Shown here: one piece after another, positions 30,809 to 40,296 of the stretch
Numbering within the stretch: position 1 is the first letter of the stretch
Layout of the letters: every line of letters starts with the position of its first letter
From: Lachnospiraceae bacterium
GTDB lineage: Bacteria; Bacillota; Clostridia; Lachnospirales; Lachnospiraceae
DNA length: 64,000 bases
Assembly (NCBI GenBank): GCA_029338675.1
Contig: JAQYAV010000061.1
Span: forward strand, 45,799 to 109,798
Reading direction: 5' to 3'
Translations under genes and position numbers: made by a program
The notes under the pieces: model-generated
Databases searched by the model: none
Seen by the model: only the letters and a program-made list of their open reading frames with translations
What the model was told of the DNA's origin: nothing

Positions 30809-32989
30809 TTAATATATTTCATCTATTTCAGTTGCATCTAAATCAGTTGCTATTTCACTATTTAAACTTATTCCGTTATTTATAAAGCAAGTAGTTGTTT
30901 TTCCAGGAGCTTTACCTCCCTTCTTAACTAAAACAATCTGTATTGCTTCAAGACGTTTAGCCAAGCCTTCAGAACCTGCACTTTCACCATTTTTAGCCCA
31001 ATCTAGCCAGCCATATGATTGACAATGTACTTTGTAATAAACATCATATTTTTCTGCCAACTCACCATACAGCTTAATTCTAATGGCTTCAAGACGTTTT
31101 GATTGTCCTTCAGTACCAGCCATCTGGCCATCTTTTACATATGGAAGCCAACTATATGTTTGACAATGTACCTGATATTCAAATCCACCAGATAATCCTG
31201 TATTATTTTCAATTATAATACCTTCCAAACGTTTTGAAAGACCGCTTGTTCCACTCACTTCTCCATCCTTTACATTCTTTTGCCATCCAAATGTCTGAAC
31301 GTGAGTTCTATATGATACCAATGGTGAAATATATGGTTGTTTAACATTTCCTGGAGCTTTATCTCCTTTTTTAACAAATTGGATTTCAATTGCCTCTAAA
31401 CGTTTACCATATGTGCTTGTACCTGCTGGTTCATCATTTTTTGCCCAATCAAGCCAACCATATGTTTGAGCATGTACACGGTAATATACATCATATGTTT
31501 CTTTTAGCTTTCCAGTAAGTCTAATCTTTATTGCTTCGAGTCGCTTACCTTCACCTTCTGTTCCTGCATATTTTCCATTTTTAACATAATTCATCCAACC
31601 ATATGTTTGACAATGTACCTGATATTCTATGTCTCCTTCTATCTTAGTATTATTTCTTATAGAAATACTTTCAAGACGTTTACTCTTATGTGTTGTACCA
31701 CTTGTTTTTCCATCGTAAGCTTCCTCTTTTTCCCAACCATAAGTTTGTACATGTGTATAGTATGCTACTTTAGCATCCTCAGGGGCTCTTCCCATTTTCT
31801 CATATGCATTTGATGTTGAGCCAGGGGCTTCCTCGCCTTTTAACACAAGCTTAACCTGAATAGCTCTAGTTTTAGAATTAAAATTAACTCGACCTGCGGG
31901 GTTACCATTTTTTGCCCATCCAGTCCATCCTTTATCACCTGAACATACTCGGTAATAAATATCATAAAACTTTTCCATTTCGCCATCCAAACGAACTTTA
32001 ATTGCTTCAACAGCTTTTGCTTCACCTTGTGTACCAGCAAATTGATTATTTGCTACCTCTCCAGACCAGCCTTGTCCTTGAATGTAAGCATTGTACAATA
32101 CATTTCCGCTATATCCTTCGTTATTAAGAGCAATTTTAAAACCTTCTAAACGTTTATCTCTATGATCACCTTTTCTATACTGTGAAAAACCTGCAATCAT
32201 TCCATTTGGCTGAGTGGCCATAAATCCATAAGATTGCATATATGGCGTAACCTCTAATGTTGGATTTGTTGTTGGTCCATCACCTTTTTTCTTTAAGTTA
32301 AAATAATTAACAATTGCTCTACCATCTGCTGCTGCTATTTCTTTATATTTTGATTTTAATATATTAGCATCATGTGCGTTATCAACAAAACCATGTTCAA
32401 TTAAAATAGATGGAATGCCGACAGAAATAGGCCCGCATAACATAGTCAACCAATCATCATCAGGTGTTGAGCTAAGTGTAGATCTTCTTGTTTTTACACC
32501 TCTATAACGAAAACCTAATGAAGTTAAATTACTCATGATTTCTAAACACATTTGATTAGTATTTGACGAAAATGGTTCTACAATTGATTTATATACCTCT
32601 GTACCAGAACCACCACCAGAATTGTTATGTAAGCTAACACATAAATCAGCACCAACACTTTCAACAAAATTTACTCGTGCACCTAATCCCATTGTTGTTG
32701 TATAGTTATCTCTAGTTTTATACACAACAACATTCTCGTACTGATTTAAATACTTTTCTAGTTCGACAGCTATTTTCCAGTTTATGTCTGCCTCCATAGT
32801 CTTAGTATTATACGAGTTAGCACCACAATCACTACCGCCATGCCCCGGATCTAAAACAATTACAACCGGTTCATTCACCGATGCATATACATTGCTGTCT
32901 TTAACTGAATTTATTGGCATTAGACAAATTGCAATAACAGCAACTAAAATGCCAACTATTAATTTTTTGAAAATATTTCGCAATAACAA
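30809..32989 (-). CDS. Secreted N-acetylmuramoyl-L-alanine amidase with nine ChW repeats
   Basis: Cleaves peptidoglycan stem peptides outside the cell. The 726 residues have a signal peptide (KKLIVGILVAVIAICLMPI, likely cut near YASVNE), an Amidase_3 domain (about 45-235) with the zinc ligands in VLDPGHGGSDCG, Glu in TKTMEADINW, His in LCVSLHNN, and Glu in PSILIEHGFVDN, then nine ChW repeats to the end. ChW repeats are surface-binding modules known from clostridia. They occur as three sets of three, and the last six are strongly alike. It precedes gpr but probably terminates before it. Confidence 0.93.
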   Translation of the reverse strand: MLLRNIFKKLIVGILVAVIAICLMPINSVKDSNVYASVNEPVVIVLDPGHGGSDCGANSYNTKTMEADINWKIAVELEKYLNQYENVVVYKTRDNYTTTMGLGARVNFVESVGADLCVSLHNNSGGGSGTEVYKSIVEPFSSNTNQMCLEIMSNLTSLGFRYRGVKTRRSTLSSTPDDDWLTMLCGPISVGIPSILIEHGFVDNAHDANILKSKYKEIAAADGRAIVNYFNLKKKGDGPTTNPTLEVTPYMQSYGFMATQPNGMIAGFSQYRKGDHRDKRLEGFKIALNNEGYSGNVLYNAYIQGQGWSGEVANNQFAGTQGEAKAVEAIKVRLDGEMEKFYDIYYRVCSGDKGWTGWAKNGNPAGRVNFNSKTRAIQVKLVLKGEEAPGSTSNAYEKMGRAPEDAKVAYYTHVQTYGWEKEEAYDGKTSGTTHKSKRLESISIRNNTKIEGDIEYQVHCQTYGWMNYVKNGKYAGTEGEGKRLEAIKIRLTGKLKETYDVYYRVHAQTYGWLDWAKNDEPAGTSTYGKRLEAIEIQFVKKGDKAPGNVKQPYISPLVSYRTHVQTFGWQKNVKDGEVSGTSGLSKRLEGIIIENNTGLSGGFEYQVHCQTYSWLPYVKDGQMAGTEGQSKRLEAIRIKLYGELAEKYDVYYKVHCQSYGWLDWAKNGESAGSEGLAKRLEAIQIVLVKKGGKAPGKTTTCFINNGISLNSEIATDLDATEIDEIY
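30895..32248 (-). repeat. Nine coding ChW repeats arranged as three triads
   Basis: Units of about 45-55 codons centre on a Gly-Trp core (for example QTYGW) and end in KRLEAI-type motifs. Cores read in order: QSYGF, QGQGW, GDKGW, VQTYGW, CQTYGW, AQTYGW, VQTFGW, CQTYSW, CQSYGW. Repeats 4-6 and 7-9 align one to one, showing duplication of a three-repeat block; the first triad is the most divergent. Confidence 0.8.
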
Positions 32990-33121
32990 GATACTTCATT
33001 CCCTTCTTTGTAATTTGCACTATGAGAGGAAGTATAACACAATATATTGAAAATTTCCAGCCTTTTATTAATTTTTACGCAACATATTGTAACATTTATG
33101 TAATATATTTCCATAATAGAA

Positions 33122-33625
33122 CTACAAAAATTGTTTTAAAGATTTATATATTTTTTCTACAGAGTCCTCTACATTTAAGTTATTGCAATCTACAACTATG
33201 TCAGCATATTTCTCATATAATGGAACTCTACAATTATACACATCTTTAATAGTTTCGCCTTTGTTCATTGCAATACCTCGGGTTTTGATATTTTTAACAC
33301 GTCTAACAATTTCTTCACAGTCAAGTTTAATATAAATAACACAAGCTATTTCTTTTAAGTGCTTCATTGCATTCTCACCAAAAATAACACTTCCACCAGT
33401 TGCAATAACTGTGTTAGTTACATTTATCTCACTAACAATTCTATCTTCCAATTTAAGAAATTCGTCTATTCCATCCTGATTAATAATTTCATATAACATT
33501 CTTCCATCTGAATTTTGAATAATTAAATCTGAATCAATGAATCTATAATTTATTGTTTTTGCCAACAATACTCCTATAGTACTTTTTCCAGCTCCTGGCA
33601 TTCCAATTAATACAACATTTTTCAT
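33122..33625 (-). CDS. aroK: Shikimate kinase
   Basis: Phosphorylates shikimate with ATP in aromatic amino acid synthesis. The 167 residues have the Walker A loop LIGMPGAGKSTIG, the DSD substrate motif (FIDSDLIIQ), ATGGSVIF, and a lid region with Arg (NCRVPLYEKYADIVVDC). Normal length. It follows the small Cys-rich gene by 9 bases. No other aro genes are close. Confidence 0.94.
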   Translation of the reverse strand: MKNVVLIGMPGAGKSTIGVLLAKTINYRFIDSDLIIQNSDGRMLYEIINQDGIDEFLKLEDRIVSEINVTNTVIATGGSVIFGENAMKHLKEIACVIYIKLDCEEIVRRVKNIKTRGIAMNKGETIKDVYNCRVPLYEKYADIVVDCNNLNVEDSVEKIYKSLKQFL

Positions 33626-33634
33626 AATAATCCC

Positions 33635-33841
33635 CTACATCTGTTTTCTTACTACACTATACTCATCACCATACTTATAATATGGACAGTTATAAAACGT
33701 ATCTGACATAAAATGAGCCATTTCATCTTCATCAAGATTAACATCACATACATAACATTCATACTCATCGTCATACATATAATAAGCACAGCTATCACAG
33801 CTTGTCTGTTTCTTATTCTGTTTCTTATTCTCTTTACTCAT
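33635..33841 (-). CDS. Small Cys-rich acidic protein, possibly DUF6472
   Basis: Unknown function. Its 68 residues have two Cys pairs, CDSC and CYVC, plus a lone Cys in NCPYYKY, in a Tyr/Asp/Glu-rich setting, which suggests a zinc knuckle. A basic N terminus (SKENKKQNKKQ) precedes it. I recall a Lachnospiraceae family of this layout (DUF6472) but could not check. It is co-directional with aroK, nine bases upstream. A GAGAT-AAT-ATCTC dyad lies in its leader near 33921. Confidence 0.65.
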   Translation of the reverse strand: MSKENKKQNKKQTSCDSCAYYMYDDEYECYVCDVNLDEDEMAHFMSDTFYNCPYYKYGDEYSVVRKQM

Positions 33842-33962
33842 ACTTAACTCCTAAACCATTTTGAAACGTACTATACCAACAGTTGCTATTTATGTTTTTT
33901 AATATAATTCTTCCAATTAGAGATAATATCTCATAAAAGGAAAAAAATCTACAAAAAAATTA

Positions 33963-33985
33963 AAGAGCTAGCTTTACTAGCTCTT
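33963..33985 (-). terminator. Terminator of the fatty-acid operon
   Basis: AAGAGCTAG and CTAGCTCTT form a 9-base stem with the loop CTTTA; on the minus strand TTTAATTTTTTG follows. It starts ten bases after the fabZ stop. Confidence 0.85.
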
Positions 33986-33995
33986 CAATATCATT

Positions 33996-34418
33996 CTATA
34001 CAGCAAATGTCAGTTCTGCAACAACGGCAACCTTTCCATCAACCTTTGCCACAGCCTTGCCACTTCCAATAGGTCCTTTTCTCTCAGTTAGCTCACATTC
34101 CATTTCGATTACATCTCCAGGAATAATTTGTCTCTTAAATCTAGCATTTTTTATTCCACCAAAAAATGCAATCTTCCCTTTATTTTCTTCTTCAGTCAAT
34201 AAAGCAATAGCACCAACCTGAGCAAGTGCCTCAATAACAAGTACACCTGGCATAACATGCTGCTGTGGAAAATGTCCACAAAACTGCATTTCATTTACAG
34301 AAACACACTTAATTCCTTTTGCATATTTTCCTGGTTCACATTCTGTTATTCTATCCACCAATAAAAATGGATATCTGTGAGGAAGAATTTCTTGTATCTG
34401 ATTTGAATTTAATTCCAT
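33996..34418 (-). CDS. fabZ: 3-hydroxyacyl-ACP dehydratase FabZ
   Basis: Dehydrates 3-hydroxyacyl-ACP in fatty-acid elongation. The 140 residues contain [14 protein letters not shown], the active-site His in [14 protein letters not shown] and the Glu in [11 protein letters not shown]. It is the last gene of the operon; accB, which often sits between fabF and fabZ in Firmicutes, is absent. Confidence 0.96.
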   Translation of the reverse strand: MELNSNQIQEILPHRYPFLLVDRITECEPGKYAKGIKCVSVNEMQFCGHFPQQHVMPGVLVIEALAQVGAIALLTEEENKGKIAFFGGIKNARFKRQIIPGDVIEMECELTERKGPIGSGKAVAKVDGKVAVVAELTFAV

Positions 34419-34441
34419 TAACTTATCTCCTAAAATATAAA

Positions 34442-35680
34442 CTATTCTGCAAAATGCTTGAATAATACACTTGCGTTATGTCCACCAAAACCTAATGAGT
34501 TTGATATAGCATATTCCACTTGAACATTTCTTCCTTCATTAGGAACAATATCAAGATCGCATTCTTCATCTGGAACCTTGTAATTAATTGTAGCCGGAAT
34601 AAATCCATCCTTCAATGCCATTGTTGTAAATATTGCTTCAATTGCACCACTACCACCTAATAAGTGTCCAGTCATAGACTTTGTAGAACTAACCATAAGC
34701 TTATACGCATGCTCACCAAATGATAACTTAATTGCTGCAGTTTCACATGCATCATTAAGATGTGTTGAAGTACCATGAGCATTAATATATCCAACATCCT
34801 CTGGTGTAATTCCAGCATCCTTTATTGCCATATTCATTGCAGCAGCTCCACCTGATCCATCAGAAAGAGGGGCAGTAATATGATGGGCATCACAAGTTGC
34901 ACCATAGCCAACAACCTCAGCATATATTTTAGCACCACGAGCTTTAGCATGCTCATATTCCTCAAGAATAAGAGTACCTGCTCCTTCACCCATTACAAAT
35001 CCAGCTCTTTCCTTATCAAAAGGAATAGAAGCTCTATTTGGATCATCTGTTGTATTGAGCGCTTGCATTGATGTAAATCCACCAATACCAAGTTCAGAAA
35101 CACAGCTTTCTGCACCACCACAAAGCATAACCTCTGCATATCCATCTCTAATATAATGGAAGGCATCTCCTATTGCATTACTAGAACTAGCACATGCAGT
35201 AACTACACATGTACAAAGGCCCTTAAATCCAACTCTAATTGCTATATTTCCAGCAGCCATATTAGATATTGTCATAGGAATAAAGAAAGGGGAAATTTTA
35301 TCAAAACCTCTTCTTTGTCCAGTTAAGAAATTAGACTCTATTGTTTTAAGTCCACCAATACCACTTGAAAAAATCACACCACATCTTTCAGCATCTTCTT
35401 TTGTAATATCAAGCTTGCTATCTTCAAAAGCTTGAACAGCAGAAGCAATTGCAAGTTGAGAAAACCTGTCCATTCTTCTTGCATCTTTTTTATCTATGTA
35501 ATCTTCAGGTGCAAAATCCTTTACTTCTCCTGCTAACTTAACAGCATGGTTTTCTGTATCTATCTGTGTAATTGGTGCAATACCACACATACCTTTTTTT
35601 GCATTATTCCATGAATCTTCAAGATTATTTCCAATTGGGTTTATAGTGCCCATTCCAGTTATTACTACTCTTCTACGCAT
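34442..35680 (-). CDS. fabF: Beta-ketoacyl-ACP synthase II
   Basis: Condenses malonyl-ACP with acyl-ACP. The 412 residues contain the catalytic Cys in [13 protein letters not shown] and the two His in [12 protein letters not shown] and [15 protein letters not shown], the Cys-His-His triad. Standard length. Confidence 0.97.
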   Translation of the reverse strand: MRRRVVITGMGTINPIGNNLEDSWNNAKKGMCGIAPITQIDTENHAVKLAGEVKDFAPEDYIDKKDARRMDRFSQLAIASAVQAFEDSKLDITKEDAERCGVIFSSGIGGLKTIESNFLTGQRRGFDKISPFFIPMTISNMAAGNIAIRVGFKGLCTCVVTACASSSNAIGDAFHYIRDGYAEVMLCGGAESCVSELGIGGFTSMQALNTTDDPNRASIPFDKERAGFVMGEGAGTLILEEYEHAKARGAKIYAEVVGYGATCDAHHITAPLSDGSGGAAAMNMAIKDAGITPEDVGYINAHGTSTHLNDACETAAIKLSFGEHAYKLMVSSTKSMTGHLLGGSGAIEAIFTTMALKDGFIPATINYKVPDEECDLDIVPNEGRNVQVEYAISNSLGFGGHNASVLFKHFAE

Positions 35681-35691
35681 ACATTTCTCCT

Positions 35692-36435
35692 TTACATTGC
35701 CATTCCACCATCAACACAGATAACCTGTCCTGTAATATATCTAGCATTATCTGAACCTAGGAACGCGACTAAATTTGCAACATCATTAACATTACCCAAG
35801 CATTTCATTGGAATTGATTTAAGATTTTCCGAAACAACACTTTCTGGTAATTTTGCTGTCATATCTGTTTCAATAAATCCAGGAGCGACTGCATTTACAG
35901 TAATTCCCCTTGAACCAAGTTCTTTTGCTGCTGATTTTGTCATGCCAATCATACCAGCTTTACTTGCTGAATAATTAACCTGACCTGCATTTCCTCTCAA
36001 ACCAACTACACTTGATATATTAATAATGTGTCCACTCTTTTGTCTCAACATAATCTTTGAAACATGTTTTAACATCATAAATGCACCTTTAAGATTAGTA
36101 TCAATTACATCTGAAAAGTCATCACTTGTCATCTTAAGCATTAAATTATCTTTTGTAATTCCAGCATTATTAACCAATATATCAATGCTACCAAACTCTT
36201 CCTTTGCCTTGTTAACTAATGCTTCTACGTCAGCTTCACAAGCAACATTTGCTTTAACAGCAATTGCTTTAACACCAAATTCTTCGCACATCTTAACAGT
36301 TTCATTTGCAGCATCGGCACCGTTAGAATAACATGTTACAATATTAGCTCCTTCCTTCGCTAAATTAATACATATTGCTCTACCTATTCCTCTACTACCA
36401 CCTGTCACAATAGCAGTTTTATTATCTAATAACAT
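35692..36435 (-). CDS. fabG: 3-oxoacyl-ACP reductase
   Basis: NADPH-dependent ketoreductase. The 247 residues have TGGSRGIGRAI, NNAG (VNNAGITKDN), the catalytic Ser in NISSVVG, and YSASKAG. It sits 11 bases before fabF and 30 after fabD. Confidence 0.97.
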   Translation of the reverse strand: MLLDNKTAIVTGGSRGIGRAICINLAKEGANIVTCYSNGADAANETVKMCEEFGVKAIAVKANVACEADVEALVNKAKEEFGSIDILVNNAGITKDNLMLKMTSDDFSDVIDTNLKGAFMMLKHVSKIMLRQKSGHIINISSVVGLRGNAGQVNYSASKAGMIGMTKSAAKELGSRGITVNAVAPGFIETDMTAKLPESVVSENLKSIPMKCLGNVNDVANLVAFLGSDNARYITGQVICVDGGMAM

Positions 36436-36465
36436 AATTATTTCCTTTCTGGCATTGATTAAAAA

Positions 36466-37410
36466 TTAATTTGCTAATGCTTCAATAGTTTTATTAAGAC
36501 TCTCAACATCCTCAACATTATACGTAGCTACATCTCTTGAAACCTTTTTAACAAAACCACTTAAAGTTTTACCAGGTCCAATTTCTACAAATGTATCAAC
36601 ACCATTTTCTATCATATATCTTATAGAATCTTCAAAATAAACACTACTTTGAACTTGAATCTCTAGCATTTCAGGAATAGTTTTTCCAGCTTCTAATTCT
36701 TTTCCTGTTGCATTAAACACCACTGGATGCTCCATTTTTCCAAATTGCTCGTTTTTGAATCGCTCTGCTAGTTTATCACCAGCAGGCTTCATTAATGATG
36801 TATGAAAAGGTCCGCTTACAGCAACAGGCACAATTCTCTTTGCCCCTCTTTCAAGCATAAGTTCACCAGCTCTTTCAATACACTTCTTATCACCAGCTAC
36901 AGTTACCTGAATAGGTGTATTATAGTTTGCAACTTCAGCAACGTTAAATTCAGAATCTGAAAATTCTTCTTGAGCCTGTTTGCAACATTCTTTTATTATC
37001 TCTCTATCTAAATTCATTACAGCTATCATACCTGTTTCTCTACCAGATACTGCTTCTTCCATAGATTTACCTCTATATGCAACAAGAGAAACAACCTGAT
37101 TCTCATCAAATACTCCTGCTGAATAAAGAGCCGAATATTCGCCTAATGAAAGACCTGCCGCAATTGATGGAATTATTCCTTTGCTCTTTAATACTTTAGT
37201 AACACCAACTGCAAAGGCAACCATACAAGGTTGTGTATATCTTGTCTGTCCAATCTTGCCTTCTGCATCAGTAAAGCAACATTCTTTTACATCAAAATCC
37301 AATGATAAATTATCAAAAGTTTCTCTAAATAATGGCTCTGATTCATATAAATCTTTACCCATTCCCGCATGCTGACTACCTTGACCAGCAAATAAAAATC
37401 CTATCTTCAT
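36466..37410 (-). CDS. fabD: Malonyl-CoA:ACP transacylase
   Basis: Loads malonate on ACP. The 314 residues start IGFLFAGQGSQHAGMGKDLY; the nucleophile is in GLSLGEYSALYSAG and the His in SGPFHTSLMKPA. The consensus is GHSLGE; here GLSLGE, a common firmicute variant. Confidence 0.96.
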   Translation of the reverse strand: MKIGFLFAGQGSQHAGMGKDLYESEPLFRETFDNLSLDFDVKECCFTDAEGKIGQTRYTQPCMVAFAVGVTKVLKSKGIIPSIAAGLSLGEYSALYSAGVFDENQVVSLVAYRGKSMEEAVSGRETGMIAVMNLDREIIKECCKQAQEEFSDSEFNVAEVANYNTPIQVTVAGDKKCIERAGELMLERGAKRIVPVAVSGPFHTSLMKPAGDKLAERFKNEQFGKMEHPVVFNATGKELEAGKTIPEMLEIQVQSSVYFEDSIRYMIENGVDTFVEIGPGKTLSGFVKKVSRDVATYNVEDVESLNKTIEALAN

Positions 37411-37430
37411 AAATAACCTCTCAATATATT

Positions 37431-38366
37431 TTATAATGCTTCCTCAGCTAATTTTCTTAATTCTTCTTTTGCACCATTATATAGTTCATCTAAAATAACA
37501 GCCACAGGCTTAATCTCATTAAGCATACCACAAACCTGACCTGCCATTAATGAGCCCATCTTTGTATCACCATCAAAAACAGCTCTTCTTAATGAGCCTA
37601 ATGTAAATTGCTCAAGCTCATCTCTGCTTGTACCTTCTGCTTCAAGCTTAAGATATTCTCTTGAAAGTTGATTTTTGATAATTCTAACAGGAGCACCAGC
37701 TGATCTACCTGTAACTGCTGTACCATTATCCTTTGCTTTAATTACAGCTTGCTTATAGTTGTCATGAATTGGACATTCTTCACTAACAAGAAGACATGTA
37801 CCAACCTGCACACCAATTGCCCCAAGGGAAAGTGCAGCAACCAACTGTCTACCATCTGCAATACCACCTGCTGCAATAACAGGAATAGAAAGAGCGTCCA
37901 CTACCATTGGAACAAGAGTCATAGTAGTCATTTCGCCTACATGACCACCGCTTTCTCCACCTTCTGCTATTACTGCATCAACACCAATCTTTTCCATTTT
38001 CTTTGCTAAAGCAACACTTGATACTACAGGTATAACTTTACTTCCTGATTTTTTCCACATATCTACATATTTTTCAGGACTGCCTGCACCAGTTGTAATA
38101 ACATCAACTTTTTCTTCTGCTAACATATTAGCAATATTTTCAGCATCAGGATTCATGAGCATTAAATTAACACCAAATGTTTTGTCAGTTAATTTTCTGC
38201 AATTTATTATTTCTTCTCTTAACTGATTAGCGTTCATTCCACCCGATGCAATAAGGCCTAATCCACCTGCATTTGAAACAGCAGCTGCAAATGCACCTGT
38301 CGCAATGTTAGCCATTCCTCCCTGAATAATTGGGTATTTAATTCCAAGAAACTCATTTAATCTCAT
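37431..38366 (-). CDS. fabK: Enoyl-ACP reductase II (FMN-dependent)
   Basis: Last reduction of the elongation cycle, the triclosan-insensitive replacement for FabI. The 311 residues begin with the nitronate monooxygenase-like barrel (YPIIQGGMANIA), and hold the catalytic His in EGGESGGHVGEMTT. No FabI gene is present, and fabK sits between fabH and fabD. Confidence 0.95.
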   Translation of the reverse strand: MRLNEFLGIKYPIIQGGMANIATGAFAAAVSNAGGLGLIASGGMNANQLREEIINCRKLTDKTFGVNLMLMNPDAENIANMLAEEKVDVITTGAGSPEKYVDMWKKSGSKVIPVVSSVALAKKMEKIGVDAVIAEGGESGGHVGEMTTMTLVPMVVDALSIPVIAAGGIADGRQLVAALSLGAIGVQVGTCLLVSEECPIHDNYKQAVIKAKDNGTAVTGRSAGAPVRIIKNQLSREYLKLEAEGTSRDELEQFTLGSLRRAVFDGDTKMGSLMAGQVCGMLNEIKPVAVILDELYNGAKEELRKLAEEAL

Positions 38367-38379
38367 TTTTATGCTCTCC

Positions 38380-39324
38380 TTACCATTCTAAATATACGCC
38401 ACCCCAAGTAAGGCCAGCTCCAAATCCTACGCAAAGCATTTTCATACCTGGTTTAATTAATCCGTTTTGTTTCATCTCAGTTAATGCAATTGGGATACTT
38501 GCTGATGAAGTATTTCCATATTTATCTAAATTGATAAAGAATTTACTCATATCCTGTTTACATTTTTTGGCAACAGCTTCGATAATCCTCTTATTTGCCT
38601 GATGTAAAACGAAAGCATCGATTTCATCAAATGTAACACCTGATTTATCAGATAATTCTTTTAATACCTTTGGTACAGTTAAAACAGCAAACTTGAATAC
38701 ATCACTACCATTCATTGTGACGTATCGTCTTTCATCATCCTTGTTTATACATCTAATAACATCTTCTTCACCTTTAGAACCTAAAACGCTATAAAATTTA
38801 TTATCTGATAATTCAACAACAGCTGCACCTGCTCCGTCACCAAACAATATACAAGTACCTCTGTCTTCCATATTAAGTATTCTTGATAATACTTCAGTAC
38901 CTACAACAATCGCATATTTCTTATCACTTTGCATGAGCAAGCCTCTTGCAATTGACAATCCATACATAAAAGCAGAACATGCTGCATTTATGTCAAAACA
39001 AGGTATATCAGTAGGTAGCTCTAATTCTTTTTGAAGAGAGCAAGCTACTGAAGGTGTAACATTATCTGGACATATTGTTGCAACAATACACGCTCCAACC
39101 AAATTTTTATCAATTCCAGAATCCTCTAATGCCATTTTTGCAGCAGCAATAGCCATATCCTGATTTCTTTCGTTCTCGACAAAATGTCTTTGTCTTATTC
39201 CTGTTCTAGTAGATATCCACTCATCATTTGTATCAACAATTTTACTTAAATCATCATTTGTAACAACCTTAGGTGGAATATAACTACCAACTCCAAGAAT
39301 TTTTAATCCATCTTTAACTAACAT
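38380..39324 (-). CDS. fabH: Beta-ketoacyl-ACP synthase III
   Basis: Starts fatty-acid synthesis from acyl-CoA. The 314 residues have the Cys in DINAACSAFMYGL, the His in FVLHQANKRI, and Asn in YGNTSSASIP. In many Clostridia acpP follows at once; here only 13 bases separate fabH from fabK. Confidence 0.97.
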   Translation of the reverse strand: MLVKDGLKILGVGSYIPPKVVTNDDLSKIVDTNDEWISTRTGIRQRHFVENERNQDMAIAAAKMALEDSGIDKNLVGACIVATICPDNVTPSVACSLQKELELPTDIPCFDINAACSAFMYGLSIARGLLMQSDKKYAIVVGTEVLSRILNMEDRGTCILFGDGAGAAVVELSDNKFYSVLGSKGEEDVIRCINKDDERRYVTMNGSDVFKFAVLTVPKVLKELSDKSGVTFDEIDAFVLHQANKRIIEAVAKKCKQDMSKFFINLDKYGNTSSASIPIALTEMKQNGLIKPGMKMLCVGFGAGLTWGGVYLEW

Positions 39325-39348
39325 TTTTACTCCTAATTTATCTACAAA

Positions 39349-40290
39349 CTAAATCAATTTCATATAATCTGAATCAATATTTCTAAACTTCTTGTATCTA
39401 TGTTTTGCTAATGCATCTGCATCCATCTTTTCATATTTTTGAAGCTCTTTTCTAATATATTTTGCAACGGTTTTATATACTGCCTTTGGATTCATATGTG
39501 CACCACCTATAGGTTCAGGGATAATATCATCAATAACATGGAAGTTATATAAATCCTGTGCTGTAAGTTTCATCATATCACAAGCTTCATCACTTCTTGA
39601 GGAATCCTTCCACAAAATTGTAGCATAACCTTCTGGCGACAATATTGAATAAATTGCATTTTCAAACATTAACACTGAATTGGCAACACCAATCGCTAAT
39701 GCTCCACCACTACTTCCTTCTCCAGTAACAATTGCAATTACAGGCACCTTAAGAGCACTCATCTTTGCTAAATTAACTGCAATGGCACTTCCTTGTCCAT
39801 TTGTTTCCGCTTCAAGTCCCGGATAAGCACCTGGAGTATCAATAAAGGTAATAATCGGTCTTCCAAATTTTTCAGCCTGTTTCATAAGACGCAAAGCCTT
39901 TCTATAACCCTCTGGACCAGGCATACCAAAATTGCACTTTAAATTCTCGTTGAGATTATTTCCTTTTCTATGTCCAATAACAGTAACTGGCATATCATCA
40001 AATCTTGCAATTCCACCTAAAATACTACTATCTTCTTTTCCTAAAGCATCGCCCTGTTGTTCAAAGAAATCATCAAATACATTTTCAATATAATCTGATA
40101 TTTTAGGTCTTTTTTTATGTCTGGCAAGATATACCTTGTCATGTGCATTTAGATCCTTGCACATTTTAACCAAATCATGTCTTTCCTTTTTAAGAATATA
40201 CATACGAACCTCATCAACAGGTTCAGTATTAACAATTTTTTCTATCTCATCATCTATTTCGTTTATACGAGTATCTATTTCCTTAATCAT
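39349..40290 (-). CDS. accA: Acetyl-CoA carboxylase carboxyltransferase, alpha subunit
   Basis: With AccD moves the carboxyl group from biotin to acetyl-CoA. The 313 residues contain HRKGNNLNENLKCNFGMPGPEGYRKALRL, then FIDTPGAYPGLEAE, and GEGSSGGALAIGVAN, all hallmark AccA. It follows accD by 6 bases. Confidence 0.97.
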   Translation of the reverse strand: MIKEIDTRINEIDDEIEKIVNTEPVDEVRMYILKKERHDLVKMCKDLNAHDKVYLARHKKRPKISDYIENVFDDFFEQQGDALGKEDSSILGGIARFDDMPVTVIGHRKGNNLNENLKCNFGMPGPEGYRKALRLMKQAEKFGRPIITFIDTPGAYPGLEAETNGQGSAIAVNLAKMSALKVPVIAIVTGEGSSGGALAIGVANSVLMFENAIYSILSPEGYATILWKDSSRSDEACDMMKLTAQDLYNFHVIDDIIPEPIGGAHMNPKAVYKTVAKYIRKELQKYEKMDADALAKHRYKKFRNIDSDYMKLI

Positions 40291-40296
40291 TTAGTT

